DNA from: Miscanthus floridulus
Taxonomy: Eukaryota; Streptophyta; Magnoliopsida; Poales; Poaceae
Length of the DNA: 64,000 nt
Direction: 5' to 3'
Assembly: GCF_019320115.1 (NCBI RefSeq)
Contig: NC_089598.1
Span: forward strand, 83,534,059 to 83,598,058
Of the stretch, positions 34,498 through 46,742 are shown one piece after another; the first letter of the stretch is position 1; each line of letters starts with the position of its first letter. The notes below the pieces were generated by a model. That model saw nothing but the letters and a program-made list of their open reading frames with translations. It had not been told where the DNA came from and did not search any database. The translations under genes and the position numbers were made by a program.

Positions 34498-35792
34498 TTA
34501 ATCAACCGTGTGTGTCATCTATGTTGTGTAATAAATACTTAATTATGTTCAAGGTTTTCATAATTTGTCATGTAATACAGATTATGTCACGCCATTCGAT
34601 GTACAATGCCGATCGCCGCTCCCAAGACTTTATTGAGGGCGTGCACTATTTCTTAGGTATGGTCGAGGCAAATAAGCGGGATGATTTCATGTGTTGTCCA
34701 TGTGCCATATGTAAGAATTTAAAGGAATATTAAAGCTCAATGAGTCTTCATTCACATTTGCTTAAGTCAGGTTTCATGTCAAACTATATATGTTGGACTA
34801 AGCATGGAGAAAGCGGGGTCATGATGGAAGAAGGTGAAGGAGAAGATTTAGACATTGATGACATTATTGCTCGGTATGGTGCCTTTGATGATACTACAAT
34901 GGAGAGAGATGAAGAAGAGGTAGCGGCAGAAGATGATCTCGGTGATGCTCTTGGCGATGCCATTCGTGATGCACAACAAGAATGCGAAAGTGAAAAAGAG
35001 CAAGTTAAGTTCGAGCGCATGCTTGAGGATCATAGGAAGTTGCTATACCCGACGGCCGAAGAGGGGCAAAAAAAGCTGAGTACAACACTGGAATTGCTAC
35101 AGTAGAAGGCAAAGAATGGTGTATCCGACAAGGCATTTAGGAATTTATTGAACCTCATAAATAAGATGCTTCCGAAGCCAAATGAATTGCCCACCACTAC
35201 GTACAAAGCAAAAAAGGTTGTCTGTCCTTTGGGATTAAAAATCCAGAAGATACATGCATGTCCTAATGACTGCATCCTCTACCATAGCAATGAATACGAG
35301 AATTTGGATGAATGCCCGGTATGTAAAGCAGCGCGGTATAAGATCAGGCGCGATGATCCTGGTGACATCGAGGGTGAACAACGTCCTAGAAAGAAAATCC
35401 CTGCCAAGGTTATGTGGTATGCTCCTATAATACCACGCTTAAAACGTTTGTTCAGAAATAAAGACCATGCAAAGTTGTTGCGGTGGCATAAAGAAGACCG
35501 TAAGGTAGACAATATGCTAAGACACCCAGCTGATGGGTCCCAGTGGAGAGCGATAGACAGGGAATTTCCAGAGTTTACAAATGAGGCTAGAAACTTAAGG
35601 TTCGCCTTAAGTACAGATGGTATGAATCCTTTTGGGGAGCAGAGCACTAGTCATAGCACTTGGCCAGTTACTCTATGTATCTACAACCTTCCTCCATGGT
35701 TATGCATGAAGCGGAAGTTCATTATGATGTCGATCCTCATCCAAGGTCCGAGGCAACCTGGCAACGACATTGATGTCTATCTGAAGCCATTA

Positions 35793-36575
35793 GACTGTCT
35801 CCAACGAGGAGACCTAAACGCAAAATCGGTGGCGCACAGTACATTTGCGTATCAAAATCACACTCCAACCGAAGACCCATACAAAGAACGCATTTTGGGT
35901 CCGACGCCGGCAAGAACGCAAAAAAGCGTCGTCAAGGAGAGACGACGCAAAAATCTTGCGCCTGTGGTGGTGGGCGCCGCCGCGCCAGGGGAGGGGGCGC
36001 TCGCCTAGGGCTCCCGTGCCTGTGCCGAGGCCTGGCCGCACTGGAGCATCGGTGGGCGAGCACCGCGTGGGGCTAGTGGAGAGAGAGAGAGAGAGAGAGA
36101 GAGACGCACGGCTGGAGGAGGAGAGGGGCGAGGAAGGGGCCACGCTGGATGGGGACGCCATCGCTTGGATCCGGGGGGCCACCGCCACGCGCGCCTGGAT
36201 CTCGCTGGCCGTGGGTCAAGAGCTCGCCGGCAGGGCCTCTGCTCGGTGGAGCTCGCCGCCCAAGCCACGCAGGACGCATAGGCTCGCTCTACTGGCCGCG
36301 CCACGTGCTCGCTGGCCGCCACTGTGCGCTCGCTCACGGCGCTAGCCCCGCCCTCGTCGGCCACCACCGCTGCACTCGCTCACTCCGCTGTCCCCACGCG
36401 CGCTCGCTTTGTGGTTGGGAAGAAGTACAGAGCGAAGAACGAGAGGAGAGATTTGGGGTTGCTGCTCGGTGCCTCCGTTGGAGAGATGATGTTATCGGTA
36501 CGCAACCTTTTTACTGTACACTACCTAAAATGTGAAATGCATCCTGGGTTTGGGTTGCCATCGCTGGAGTCAGTC
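35793..36575. mobile_element. PIF/Harbinger-like element inserted in tnp2, GC-rich cargo
   Basis: The left end GACTGTCTCCAAC and right end (minus strand) GACTGACTCCAGC match at 11 of 13 bases, with similarity fading over about 30 bp. TTA flanks both sides (35,790-35,792 and 36,576-36,578), as for PIF/Harbinger. Without it, tnp2 reads LKPL directly into VEELLVLW in frame, and insert plus duplication is 786 bp, a multiple of three. About 35,940-36,470 is very GC-rich, unlike either flank, with a (GA) run, suggesting captured host sequence. No transposase is encoded, so it moved in trans. Confidence 0.85.
36079..36104 (+). repeat. (GA)13 microsatellite
   Basis: Thirteen GA units inside the GC-rich cargo of the inserted element. 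GA/CT runs are common in 5' leaders of plant genes, which fits a captured 5' gene fragment. Confidence 0.95.
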
Positions 36576-38740
36576 TTAGTTGAAGAACTTCTAGTTTTAT
36601 GGAACAAACCAGGTGTACGTGTCTGGGATGAGTACAAACAAGAACACTTTGACCTACGAGCAATGTTGTTCATAACAATCAATGATTGACCTGCTTTAAG
36701 TAATCTTTCAGGTCAGACAAACAAAGGATATAATGCATGCACACATTGTTTTGATGACCTTGACAGTATATATTTGAAAAGATGTTGAAAGGTCATGTAC
36801 CTTGGCCATCGTCGATTCCTTCCTTTGAATCACCAAGTAAGAAAGAAAGGAAAGCATTTTAAAGGTAAGCCAGACCACCGGAAGAAGCCTCATAACCAAA
36901 CCGGGGAAGATGTACTCGCAATGGTCAAGGATGTGAAAGTAGTATTTGGAAGGGGACAAGGCAGCGAATCTATTCCCAAAGATGCTAAGGGACATGCACC
37001 CATGTGGAAGAAGAAGTCCATCTTTTGGGAGCTACCCTATTGGCAAGTCCTAGAGGTCCGCAATGCAATCGACGTGATGCACCTAACAAAGAATCTTTGT
37101 GTGAACCTGTTAGGATTCATGGGTGTGTACAGGAAGCCAAAGGATTCACTTGAAGCATGCCAGGACTTGCAGGGCATGAAAGAATGAGACAACCTTCATC
37201 CAGAGAAGATAGATGATGGACGTCATTACTTAAGTCCTGCTAGCTACACGCTTAGCAAAGAAGAGAGGGACAGCATGTTCGAATGTCTAAGCAGCATCAA
37301 GGTCCCATCGGGATTCTCCTCCAATATAAAGGGTATAATAAATGTGCCAGAGAAGAAATTCCTAAACTTAAAGTCCCACGACTGCCACGTGCTTATGACG
37401 TAATTGCTTCCAGTTGCTTTAAGAGGAATTCTACCTCCACATGTACGTCTAGCCACCGTGAAGCTATGTGCATTCCTCAATGCAATTTCTCAGAAGGCAA
37501 TCAATCCAGTGGAACTAGCTACTCTACAGAATGATGTGGTTCAATGTCTTGTCATCTTTGAGTTGGTGTTCCCTCCATCCTTCTTTAATATCATGACACA
37601 CCTCCTAGTTCATTTGGTGAAGGAGATTAGTATTCTTGGACCTGTGTTCTTACATAACATGTTCCCCTTCGAGAGGTTTATGGGAGTCTTGAAGAAATAT
37701 GTGAAAGCCCATTCTAAGCCTGAAGGAAGCATCGCCCAGGGCTATGGAATAGAGGAGGTCATTGAGTTCTGTGTTGACTTTATTCCTGACCTTCCCGAAT
37801 CGCGACACGAGGGGAGACTCAGTGGTAAAGGAACTTTAGGGAAGAAAACATATATTGGCATGGAAGACGATTATTTCAATAAAGCACACTACACAGTTCT
37901 TCAGAACTCGTCATTGGTGCATCCATACATCGAGATACATAAGGAGTTCTTATGATCCAAGTTTCTAGGGAAGACTAAAGCTTGGATTAGGCGTCAGCAC
38001 ATGGAAAGTTTCAGTGGTTGGTTGCGAAAAGAATGTCAAGGCGATGACAATATTGATGAGCAACTGTATTTGTTGGCTAGGCAACCATCATGGCATATCC
38101 TCATGTACCAAGGGTACGAGATAAATGGGAATACATTTTACATAGTTGCCCAAGATAAAAGGAGCACCAATCAAAATAGTGGTGTTCTCATAGATGGCAT
38201 AGATCCAAATGGGAATATACAAACATATTATGGCCGTATAGAAGATATATGGGAACTAGACTACGCACCTAATTTTAAAGTCCCTTTGTTCCGGTGCCAA
38301 TGGGTGAAGCTGACCGGAGGAGGGGTAATAGTCGACAAAGAGTATGGAATGACAATAGTGGACCTCAACAATATTGGGTACAAAGACGAACCATTCGTCC
38401 TTGCTGCCGATGTGAGTCAAATGTTCTATGTGAAAGACATGTCTACAAAATCAAAGAGAGGAAAAAATGAAGACATCAACTCAATGATCAATGAGCCAAA
38501 GCGCCACATAGTTCTTTCTAGGAAAATAAATATAGTAGGAATTAAAGACAAGTTAGACATGTCAGAAGATTATGAAAGAAATGTCCGAATTCCACCCTTC
38601 ATAGTGAAGAAAGATCCAAGCATCATGTTAAATGATGAAGACACTCCATGGTTACTACAAGATCATAACCAAGGGTCATATGTCAAGAAAAAATTTACTG
38701 TTGTGCCCGCATGATACAACGATGCACTTTTGTGATATAG

Positions 38741-41553
38741 TTTTAGAAAGTCTATATGAGATTCAAGAATTTATGACTAGTGTTTGATAAAACTTTCTCA
38801 AATGGGAAAATAAGCTATGTAACAATTGTAGATCTTGATGAGATGATCAAACTTGGTACTCAGAGATTTTTCATCTGAGGTCATTTAGTGTCTCATTTGA
38901 GCAAGTTTGACCAAGTCAAATTTGGTCAAATGAAAAAACAACACTTTGACTCTAGTATTATAAACTCTAAATGACTTCAAATTGAAAAGTTTTGAATACC
39001 AGGTTTGTTAAAATCATCAAGATCTACAATTGTTGTTTTGTTCAACTTTCCATTTGAGATAGTTTGGATGGTTCAAATTTGTGATTTTTAAATTTCGACG
39101 CCTACAAACTAGTTTTTGGAACCCTAGATTGTCTCCAATTAAAAAGTTTTGAATACCAAGTTTTTTCAGATCTTCAAGACCTACAATCCTTATATAGGTC
39201 ATTTTTTAATTTGAGAAAGTTTGAACAAAATGTAGTTCAAATTTCACAAGTGTGTGACATAATTTTAGAAAGTCTATATGAGATTCAAGAATTTGTGACT
39301 AGTGTTTAATAAAACTTTCTCAAATGGGAAAATGAGCTATGTAACAATTGTAGATCTTACTGAGATGATCAAACTTGGTATTCAGAGATTTTTCATCTGA
39401 TGTCATTTAGTGTCTCATTTGAGCAAGTTTGACCAAGTCAAATTTGGTCAAATGAAAAAACAACACTTTGACTCTAGTATTATGAACTCTAAATGACTTC
39501 CAATTTAAAAGTTTTGAATACCAAGTTTGTTAAAATAATCAAGCTCTACAATTGTTGTTTTGGTAAACTTTCCATTTGAGATTGTTTTGACGGTTTAAAT
39601 TTGTGATTTTTAAATTTCGATGCCTACAAACTAGTTTTCGGAACCCTAGATTGTCTCCAATTGAAAAGTTTTGAATACCAAGTTTGTTCAGCTCTTCAAG
39701 ATCTACAATCCTTATATAGGCCATTTTTTCATTTGAGAAAGTTTGAACAAAATGTAGTTCAAATTTCACAAGAGTATGACATAGTTTTAGAAAGTCTATA
39801 TGAGATTCAAGAATTTGTGACTAGTGTTTGATAAAACTTTCTCAAATGGGAAAATGAGCTATGTAACAATTGTAGATCTTGCTGAGATGATCAAACTTAG
39901 TATTCAGAGATTTTTCATCTGAGGTCATTTAGTGTCTCATTTGAGCAAGTTTGACCAAGTCAAATTTGGTCAAATGAAAAACAACACTTTGACTCTAGTA
40001 TTATGAACTCTAAATGACTTCAAATTGAAAAGTTTTGAATACCAACTTTGTTAAAATCATCAAGATCTACAATTGTTGTTTTGGTAAACTTTCCATTTGA
40101 GATAGTTTGGATGGTTTCAATTTATGATTTTTAAATTTCGACGCCTACAAACTAGTTTTCGGAACCCTAGATTGTCTCAAATTGAAAAGTTTTGAATACC
40201 AAGTTTGTTCAGCTCATCAAGATCTACAATCCTTATATAGGCCATTTTTCATTTGAGAAAGTTTGAACAAAATGTAGTTCAAATTTCACAAGTGTGTGAC
40301 ATAATTTTAGAAAGTCTATATGAGATTCAAGAATTTGTGACTAGTGTTTAATAAAACTTTCTCAAATGGGAAAATGAGCTATGTAACAATTGTAGATCTT
40401 ACTGAGATGATCAAACTTGGTATTCAGAGATTTTTCATCTGATGTCATTTAGTGTCTCATTTGAGCAAGTTTGACCAAGTCAAATTTGGTCAAATGAAAA
40501 AACAACACTTTGACTCTAGTATTATGAACTCTAAATGACTTCAAATTTAAAAGTTTTGAATACCAAGTTTGTTAAAATCATCAAGCTCTACAATTGTTGT
40601 TTTGGTAAACTTTCCATTTGAGATAGTTTTGACGGTTTAAATTTGTGATTTTTAAATTTCGACGCCTACAAACTAGTTTTCGGACCCCTAGATTGTCTCC
40701 AATTGAAAAGTTTTGAATACCAAGTTTGTTCAGCTCTTCAAGATCTACAATCCTTATATAGGCCATTTTTTCATTTGAGAAAGTTTGAACAAAATGTAGT
40801 TTAAATTTCACAAGAGTATGACATAGTTTTAGAAAGTCTATATGAGATTCAAGAATTTGTGACTAGTGTTTGATAAAACTTTCTCAAATGGGAAAATGAG
40901 CTATGTAACAATTGTAGATCTTGCTGAGATGATCAAACTTAGTATTCAGAGATTTTTCATCTGAGGTCATTTAGTGTCTCATTTGAGCAAGTTTGACCAA
41001 GTCAAATTTGGTCAAATGAAAAAACAACACTTTGACTCTAGTATTATGAACTCTAAATGACTTCAAATTGAAAAGTTTTGAATACCAACTTTGTTAAAAT
41101 CATCAAGATCTACAATTGTTGTTTTGGTAAACTTTCCATTTGAGATAGTTTGGATGGTTCAAATTTGTGATTTTTAAATTTCGATGCCTACAAACTAGTT
41201 TTCGGAACTCTAGATTGTCTCAAATTGAAAAGTTTTGAATACCAAGTTTGTTCAGCTCATCAAGATCTACAATCCTTATATAGGCCATTTTTCATTTGAG
41301 AAAGTTTGAACAAAATGTAGTTCAAATTTCACAAGTGTGTGACATAGTTTTAGAAAGTCTATGAGATTCAAGAATTTGTGACTAGTGTTTGATAAAACTT
41401 TCTCAAATGGGAAAATGAGCTATGTAACAATTGTAGATCTTGCTGAGATGATCAAACTTGGTATTCATAGATTTTTCATCTGAGGTCATTTAGTGTCTCA
41501 TTTGAGCAGCTCATCAAGATCTACAATCCTTAATGAAAAAACAACACTTTGGC
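38741..41553 (+). repeat. 522-bp tandem repeat array inside CACTA
   Basis: The phrase TTTTAGAAAGTCTAT opens units at 38,741, 39,263, 39,785, 40,305, 40,827 and 41,348: five full units (520-522 bp) and a sixth cut at about 41,504, then a short scrambled piece. Units 2 and 4 share variants (CATAATTTTAG, CTTACTGAG) and units 3 and 5 share others (GAGTATGACATAG, CAAACTTAGTATTC), so a two-unit block of about 1,042 bp was itself duplicated. Minus-strand frames of 61-76 aa repeat with the units and have no recognisable domain. The array separates tnp2 from the second gene. Confidence 0.93.
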
Positions 41554-41573
41554 GGGCTGCGAAAATTTCAGAC

Positions 41574-41805
41574 CTTCAGTCCCGGCCTAGGCCAGGAACC
41601 GGGACTAAAGGATGGGCGGAATTGCCCGCCCAAAAATACTTTTAGTCCCGACTGGTAACACCAACTAGGACTAAAGATCCTTTAGTCCCGGCTGGTAAGC
41701 CGAGCCGGGACTAAAGGGTTGGACCTTTAGTCTCGGTTCGGCTTACTAGCCGGGACTAAAGGATCTTTAGTCCCGGTTGGTGTTACAAGCCGGGACTAAA
41801 GGGTC
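41574..41805 (+). repeat. internal subterminal-type repeat block
   Basis: About ten copies of GGGACTAAAGG or its complement, again as inverted pairs (for example TTTAGTCCCGGTTGG with AGCCGGGACTAAAGG around 41,767-41,801). These motifs normally sit only near CACTA ends, yet this block is 5.4 kb from the right end and directly upstream of the second gene. No CACTA terminus is visible at its edge. Confidence 0.9.
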
Positions 41806-41810
41806 CTAGC

Positions 41811-41821
41811 CTATTTATATC
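41811..41821 (+). promoter_or_regulatory. TATA box of the second CACTA gene
   Basis: CTATTTATATC follows the repeat block by about 10 bp and precedes a pyrimidine-rich, GC-rich leader. The same layout (repeats, then CCTATACACC, then a pyrimidine-rich leader) occurs at the element's left end. Confidence 0.6.
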
Positions 41822-42069
41822 GAACGGTTCCTCTGTTCATCTTCTACTTTTCGATCTACAACGTCGATCTCGTCGTCTCTGCCGCGCCCGCGCCGCCGTC
41901 GTCATCTACCTCCGCCCGGCCTCGTCGTCGTCTACCCCGCGCCCGGCGGCCGTCGAGTCTCCGCCATACGTCATCCTCGCGTGGCTCTGCTCGGCCCCGT
42001 GGTCGACCAGCACGCCTAGCCGCCATGGCCATCCATAGCCTGTTGCTAGCTATATAGCGCTCGGCCATA

Positions 42070-42118
42070 TTTTTTTAGATACTTTTTTAGATAGTTTTTT
42101 AGATAGTTTTTTAGGTAG
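42070..42118 (+). repeat. 12-bp tandem repeat TTTTTTAGATAG
   Basis: Four consecutive units (last reads TTTTTTAGGTAG); single copies recur near 42,177-42,260. The following ~550 bp to 42,800 is AT-rich leader or intron with no gene. Confidence 0.85.
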
Positions 42119-42815
42119 TGTTTGATATATATGTTAGATTAAAATATATTAAAATTTAATTAGTAGTTTATTCTTAGTTTTTTAGATAGTTTTTTATATA
42201 TGTTAATTAGATTTAAATGTATTAAAATTTAATTAGTACTTTATTTAGATAGTTTTTTTAGATAGTTTTTTATTATAGTTTTTTATATATTTAGTAATTA
42301 TTATTCTATCTATCTCTATATGTGTTAGATTTAATTTTGATTTAGTAATTCTATCTATGTATATATGTTAGGTTTAATTAGATTTAGTAATTAATTCTAT
42401 CTAGAGATTCTATATGTATACATATATATGTACTTAATTATTTCTATGTGTATATATACATGTACTTAATTATTTCCATGTGTTGAGAGAGAGTGAAAAT
42501 TGTATCTAGAGAGACATTCTATGTGTTATCACATGCATATCTAGAGATATATACATATGCACTTATTCTATGTGTTGAGAGAGAGAGAGAAAATTATATC
42601 ATTCTATGTGTATATATACATGTACTTATTTCCATGTTTTTGGATCGGAAGTGTTTTTTATTCGATTCCAAAGCCTATACCTTATTATTGTTTATCCTTA
42701 TGAAATATTATGTGTTATTATATTTAATTGGATTTAGTAATTCTATATGTGTTATCACATGTACTTATGTTATGTGCCATAGTAATTCTATCTATATGTT
42801 ATCTTGAAGATACAA

Positions 42816-45800
42816 ATGGCTGCTCCGGATGATAACTTGAATGATGACATAATGGCGAATATTATCAACGCCGGCACCAATGTGGATGTAGATGACACGA
42901 GTCAGTACTTTGCTGATTATGAGGATATCCTGAATATGCCGGTGGTTGAAGATCAACAAATTGTCGCGCAAGAAAATACTGGCGAGGTATATTCGATTAT
43001 CTATCATCTCTTATAGATGCATGCGTACGTATATTTGTTGTTAATCGTTGTGTTTCTACTCATGTAGCCGGTCTCTGGATCTACATCAACCACCGGCAAG
43101 AGTAGGAAAGTCCGAGGACCAAAAAAGCCATTAGAGGGCCGTTTCATAATATCAGAATTCGACACCGACACTGGCAAACCATTAGGACCACATGCTCAGA
43201 CATATGTCAATCAATGTGGGTTCATTGTAAGAGATAGGATCCCAGCTAGTGCTCATGAATGGAAGCAGAAGATATCCGCTCCTAATGTTAGTTTTGTATC
43301 TGATCGTGACAAGAACCTAGCTTGGAGAGATATCACTCAACATTTCACATTACAAGCAAATGATGCTTTGAAGGAGCTAGTGAGGGATTGGACAATGAAG
43401 AAGATGGCAACATTGTTCCAGAGTTGGAAGAAGACATTGTATAAAAAGTTTATCTTGAAGAATGAAACGCCGAATTTCAATGCTAAGGCGTTTGTCAAGT
43501 TGGAGTCCCATTGGGATGACTTCGTACAATACAAGACATCTCAAGAGAGTGAGGAACGTGTGATGAGGAATCAGCAGAATGCTCGATAGAAGCAATACCA
43601 TCATCGCATGGGATCAGGTGGTTATAGGAGTGCTATTCCCAAGTGGCAGAACCTAGAAGCAGAGATTATTGCCAAGGGAATTATACCTGAAACAATAGAG
43701 AAGAACTGGCCTCAACGCGCGAAGAATTGGTTCTACGCTCATGGGGGAAGCCTAGACCCAGACACTGGCAAGCTAATTTTTGGCCAAAAATTTGAGAGAG
43801 CAACACAGAGACTAGCTCGTGCTATGGAAGAAGCTGATAGTGGTGTTTTCAAGCCCAACAGAGAAAATGATGAATTGACATATGCCCTAGAGAATCCCGA
43901 ACACGGTGGTCGAACAAGAGGCTATGGGGCGGTTCCATGGCTACAAGCATTCCCAGCAGACAAGGATACCTACAGAAGCCGCCAGAGAAAGAAGGATGAG
44001 GAGGCAGACCGAATCCATGTATTGGAGCAATTTGTTAATGAGTCACGACAAGCATTGCTTGAATCATGTGAACGAGAAAAATCTCTTGAGGCAAGAATGC
44101 AGGAGGAGATCAAGAGGCAAGTGCAGCTAGCAATGAGTCAAATGCAATCGCAATCAACGCCGAGAGTCACCATTAGCCCCGTTGGTCAGATGAAAAGTAG
44201 TTGTGCTTCCACGGAGCTGCCAGTTATTCAAGGTGACGCTGGGGTTGTGCTTCCCTATTGATGACATTACCGAGCCTCTAACAACATGTGAGCTGCACAT
44301 TCTAGATGGTAATAATGCATCAATCATGGTGATTGTCGGGGTTGTATCTCCAATAGACCGAACGAAGACACCAAGAATCCATGGGTCAGTTATTCAACCT
44401 GGATATGCTTGCGTCTCGGTCGATAGAGTGCTCAAAGGTTACAATAATGTTCCTCTTGACATTGAAGGCGGTGATGGGGAGAAGACACTAGGAGAAGCAG
44501 AGAAGACATTTATTCAATGGCGCAAACGCTTCATCATCATTCCTAGGGCGCCACCGCTTCCCCTACCTCACCCTAGGTACGAATGAAAGTGAATGAAATA
44601 TTATTTTTCCATTAATTTTATATTGGCTTCAAAAATAATTGACCCACAACTTGTTTTTGTAGCAGGGTCTCCCCCAGCCTAGCCCAATCATTCATTCCCC
44701 ATCTCATCACAGCGTCGCGGGGGGCGAGACGACTTCATCCCCATGGCGATCTCCAACTCCTACACCAGCCCCATCGCCTCCACAACAATCTCTAACTCCT
44801 ACACCAGCCCCACCGCCTCCACAACGATCTCCAACACCTCCACGCCGGACTCCAATACCGGCCTCATCGCCTCCATGCCGGTCTCCAACACCGCCCCCAC
44901 CCCCTCCACAGCGACGCACTACAAAAACGTCTAAGGTCCTAGCGGCAAAGAAGACCCCAAAAAAAGAGTTATTTCTCAAGAAATACTTCCTAAAAAGACT
45001 GATGAGCAAATAGCAGCTGAAGAAGACAAAAAAGTGAAAGATTTTTTTATAGATATCCAAAAGCAGAGACAAGCGAAGCTTAAGGAGAAGTCATACTTTT
45101 ACATACCACGAGATCAGCTGAGGCAGAAGGTCGAAGCTCACAAGAAAAATATGCTTGAAGTTCGTAAGCCTCCACCACTATCAGACTATGACCGCTCCCT
45201 CGTGAAGTCACATGATGCACATAAGAAAAGGAAAAGAGCATCAGGGAAGGATGTCCCAAAGCTCGGACAACAGAAGCAACCAATGCAAAATCTTGTTGTT
45301 GCTAATGAATATGGTTCCAACATAGAAGTCTATCGACCAGACAACTCTGAAGAAGTGTCAATTCAAGACCTTAATGCTTTTTTTGAACAAACTGGTTTAA
45401 CCTTGGATCAAGTGACGGGCAAAGCTCCAATCCAGAACCTAGAAGTTGATACCTGGAAGACTTATAAATTTGGCAAAAGTCTATACAACCCTACGGCTCT
45501 GAATGAATTGGGTACGCAAATGTACTTGCTCAACAAGTGGTACATGCAGGCGTGTGGCAGGGGTGAGCAGTGGATCTTTGTTAGATTTAGAGACCATCAT
45601 TACTTCCGTGGCAATGACATCTTATATATTAGTTTCGAAGAATTGCATCAACTATACCACTTGGACGCTCTGGACAAATCAATCATTAGCTCCTTTTGTT
45701 TGTAAGTGATTCTTACTTTTATTTAATAAACTCACTTCCATGCGTACGTGTATATAATTATCCTCACATGTAACTTATATTTATATACAGATTTTAGATG

Positions 45801-46742
45801 TCAGAGCTCCAAAGAATATAAGACACCAGTGTTGGCTTCATTGATCCTTATATCGTATTCAAAACCGATATTATTGTCAAGGAGCACTGGGTATCTGAAG
45901 CACAGACGAATATCATGAAGTTCTTCGTGAAGCAGCACGACAAGACAACAATACTTTTCCCGTACAACTTTGAGTAAGTGTTAATAATAATGTAGTCTAC
46001 ACATTTTATGTAATATCAATACAACTTATATGTATGTACGTGTGTGTATAAACCAATGCAGGTTTCACTAGATACTCATTGTCATTGAGTTAAACTCAAG
46101 TCAGTTAGTAATCTTGGACTCATTGAGAAAAGAGCGAGCACTATACCAAGATATGATAGACATTATCCAGGGGTAATTTCGATCTCTCGCGCACAACTAT
46201 TATTGAATAGACTTTGCCATAATTTATTAACGATCGTACATTATTGGTCGCATAGGGTTTGAAAAGAGTTTATTCGGCAACACCGCAAGGATTGCAAGGC
46301 ACCACTTAATGTAGTTGAAATACCAGTAAGTTGTACTATATATACTTCCCCACGTGTTTAATTACTATATCGTACTTCAATTTACGTGTGAGATGATGAG
46401 AATAATCTTCTTCTCGTACAGTGGTGTTTGTGGCAGGAACTAGGTAATAACGTGTGTGGATACTACGTTTGTGAATTTATCACTGCATACATAAGAAGAA
46501 CTCCTGAAGATGTCCTCAGAGTACGTATATATCAATTTTTTTTTATTTTTAAATGAATATATATATATATGTATTAATAATTTTCCTTTTATTTCAAATG
46601 CAAGACTGAATGGTTGAAACGAAGGGTCATGCAAAAAGACCATCTGAAAGCAGTTCAAGAGTCAATAGCAGGATATCTTCTAGAAAAAGTGCTAAATCCC
46701 AACGGCGAGTTCTACTTTGATCCTAAGGAACTAATGATGTAA
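42816..46742 (+). pseudogene. CACTA second gene: Transposase_24-like region, proline-rich linker, Ulp1/C48 protease
   Basis: Exon 1 (42,816-42,986) starts MAAPDDNLNDDIM. Exon 2 (43,068 to about 44,576) encodes a Transposase_24-like part (GRFIISEFD, HEWKQKI, RDWTMKKMATLFQSWKK, FVKLESHWDDFVQYK, MGSGGYRSAIPKW, ENWPQRAKNWFYAHGG-like) then DDITEPLTTCELHI. Later exons give a proline-rich stretch (SPTPTPAP repeats), QKQRQAKLKEK and WYMQACGRG, then Ulp1: FH (46,062), VILDSLRKE, WQELGNNVCGYYVCEFI (46,422-46,520), ending at 46,742. His, Asp, Gln and Cys are visible. Defects: TAG at 43,587, a frameshift near 44,240, another in the A run near 44,955, and a stop after the catalytic His. Confidence 0.85.

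Larger units (their letters stand above)
34584..38714 (+). pseudogene. tnp2: CACTA tnp2 transposase (TNPD type)
   Basis: One frame runs throughout. Order: Transpos_assoc-like start (SQDFIEGVHYF, FMCCPCAICKN, 34,584-34,800), acidic linker, Transposase_21 core (CPNDCILYHSNEY, LDECPVCKAARY, SQWRAIDREFPEF, LRFALSTDGMNPFG), resumption after an insert (WNKPGVRVWDEY, GYNACTHCFDD, NAIDVMHLTKNLCVNLLGF), DUF4218 (LPVALRGILPPHVRLA, MFPFERFMGVLKKYVK), DUF4216 (GNTFYIVAQDKR, VDLNNIGYKDEPFVLA). Transposase cuts the CACTA ends. In-frame stops lie at 34,731, 35,103, 36,687, 36,786, 37,185, 37,399 and 37,953. Most can be explained by single C-to-T or G-to-A changes at residues conserved as Trp, Arg or Gln. 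A 783-bp element interrupts it at 35,793. Confidence 0.93.

Noticed and set aside
35814..36535. Long frames on both strands inside tnp2
   Set aside because: They span the GC-rich inserted element; composition and a GA run explain the open frames. No domain is recognised.
39017..40811. Repeated 61-76 codon minus-strand frames
   Set aside because: They recur with the 522-bp tandem unit and are broken differently in each; the repetition is of DNA, not of a selected protein.
38741..41553. CRISPR-like array
   Set aside because: Units are 522 bp with no spacer structure; the genome is a plant.
42493..42807. 104-codon AT-rich frame
   Set aside because: Lies in the leader of the second CACTA gene, hydrophobic by AT-rich composition only.
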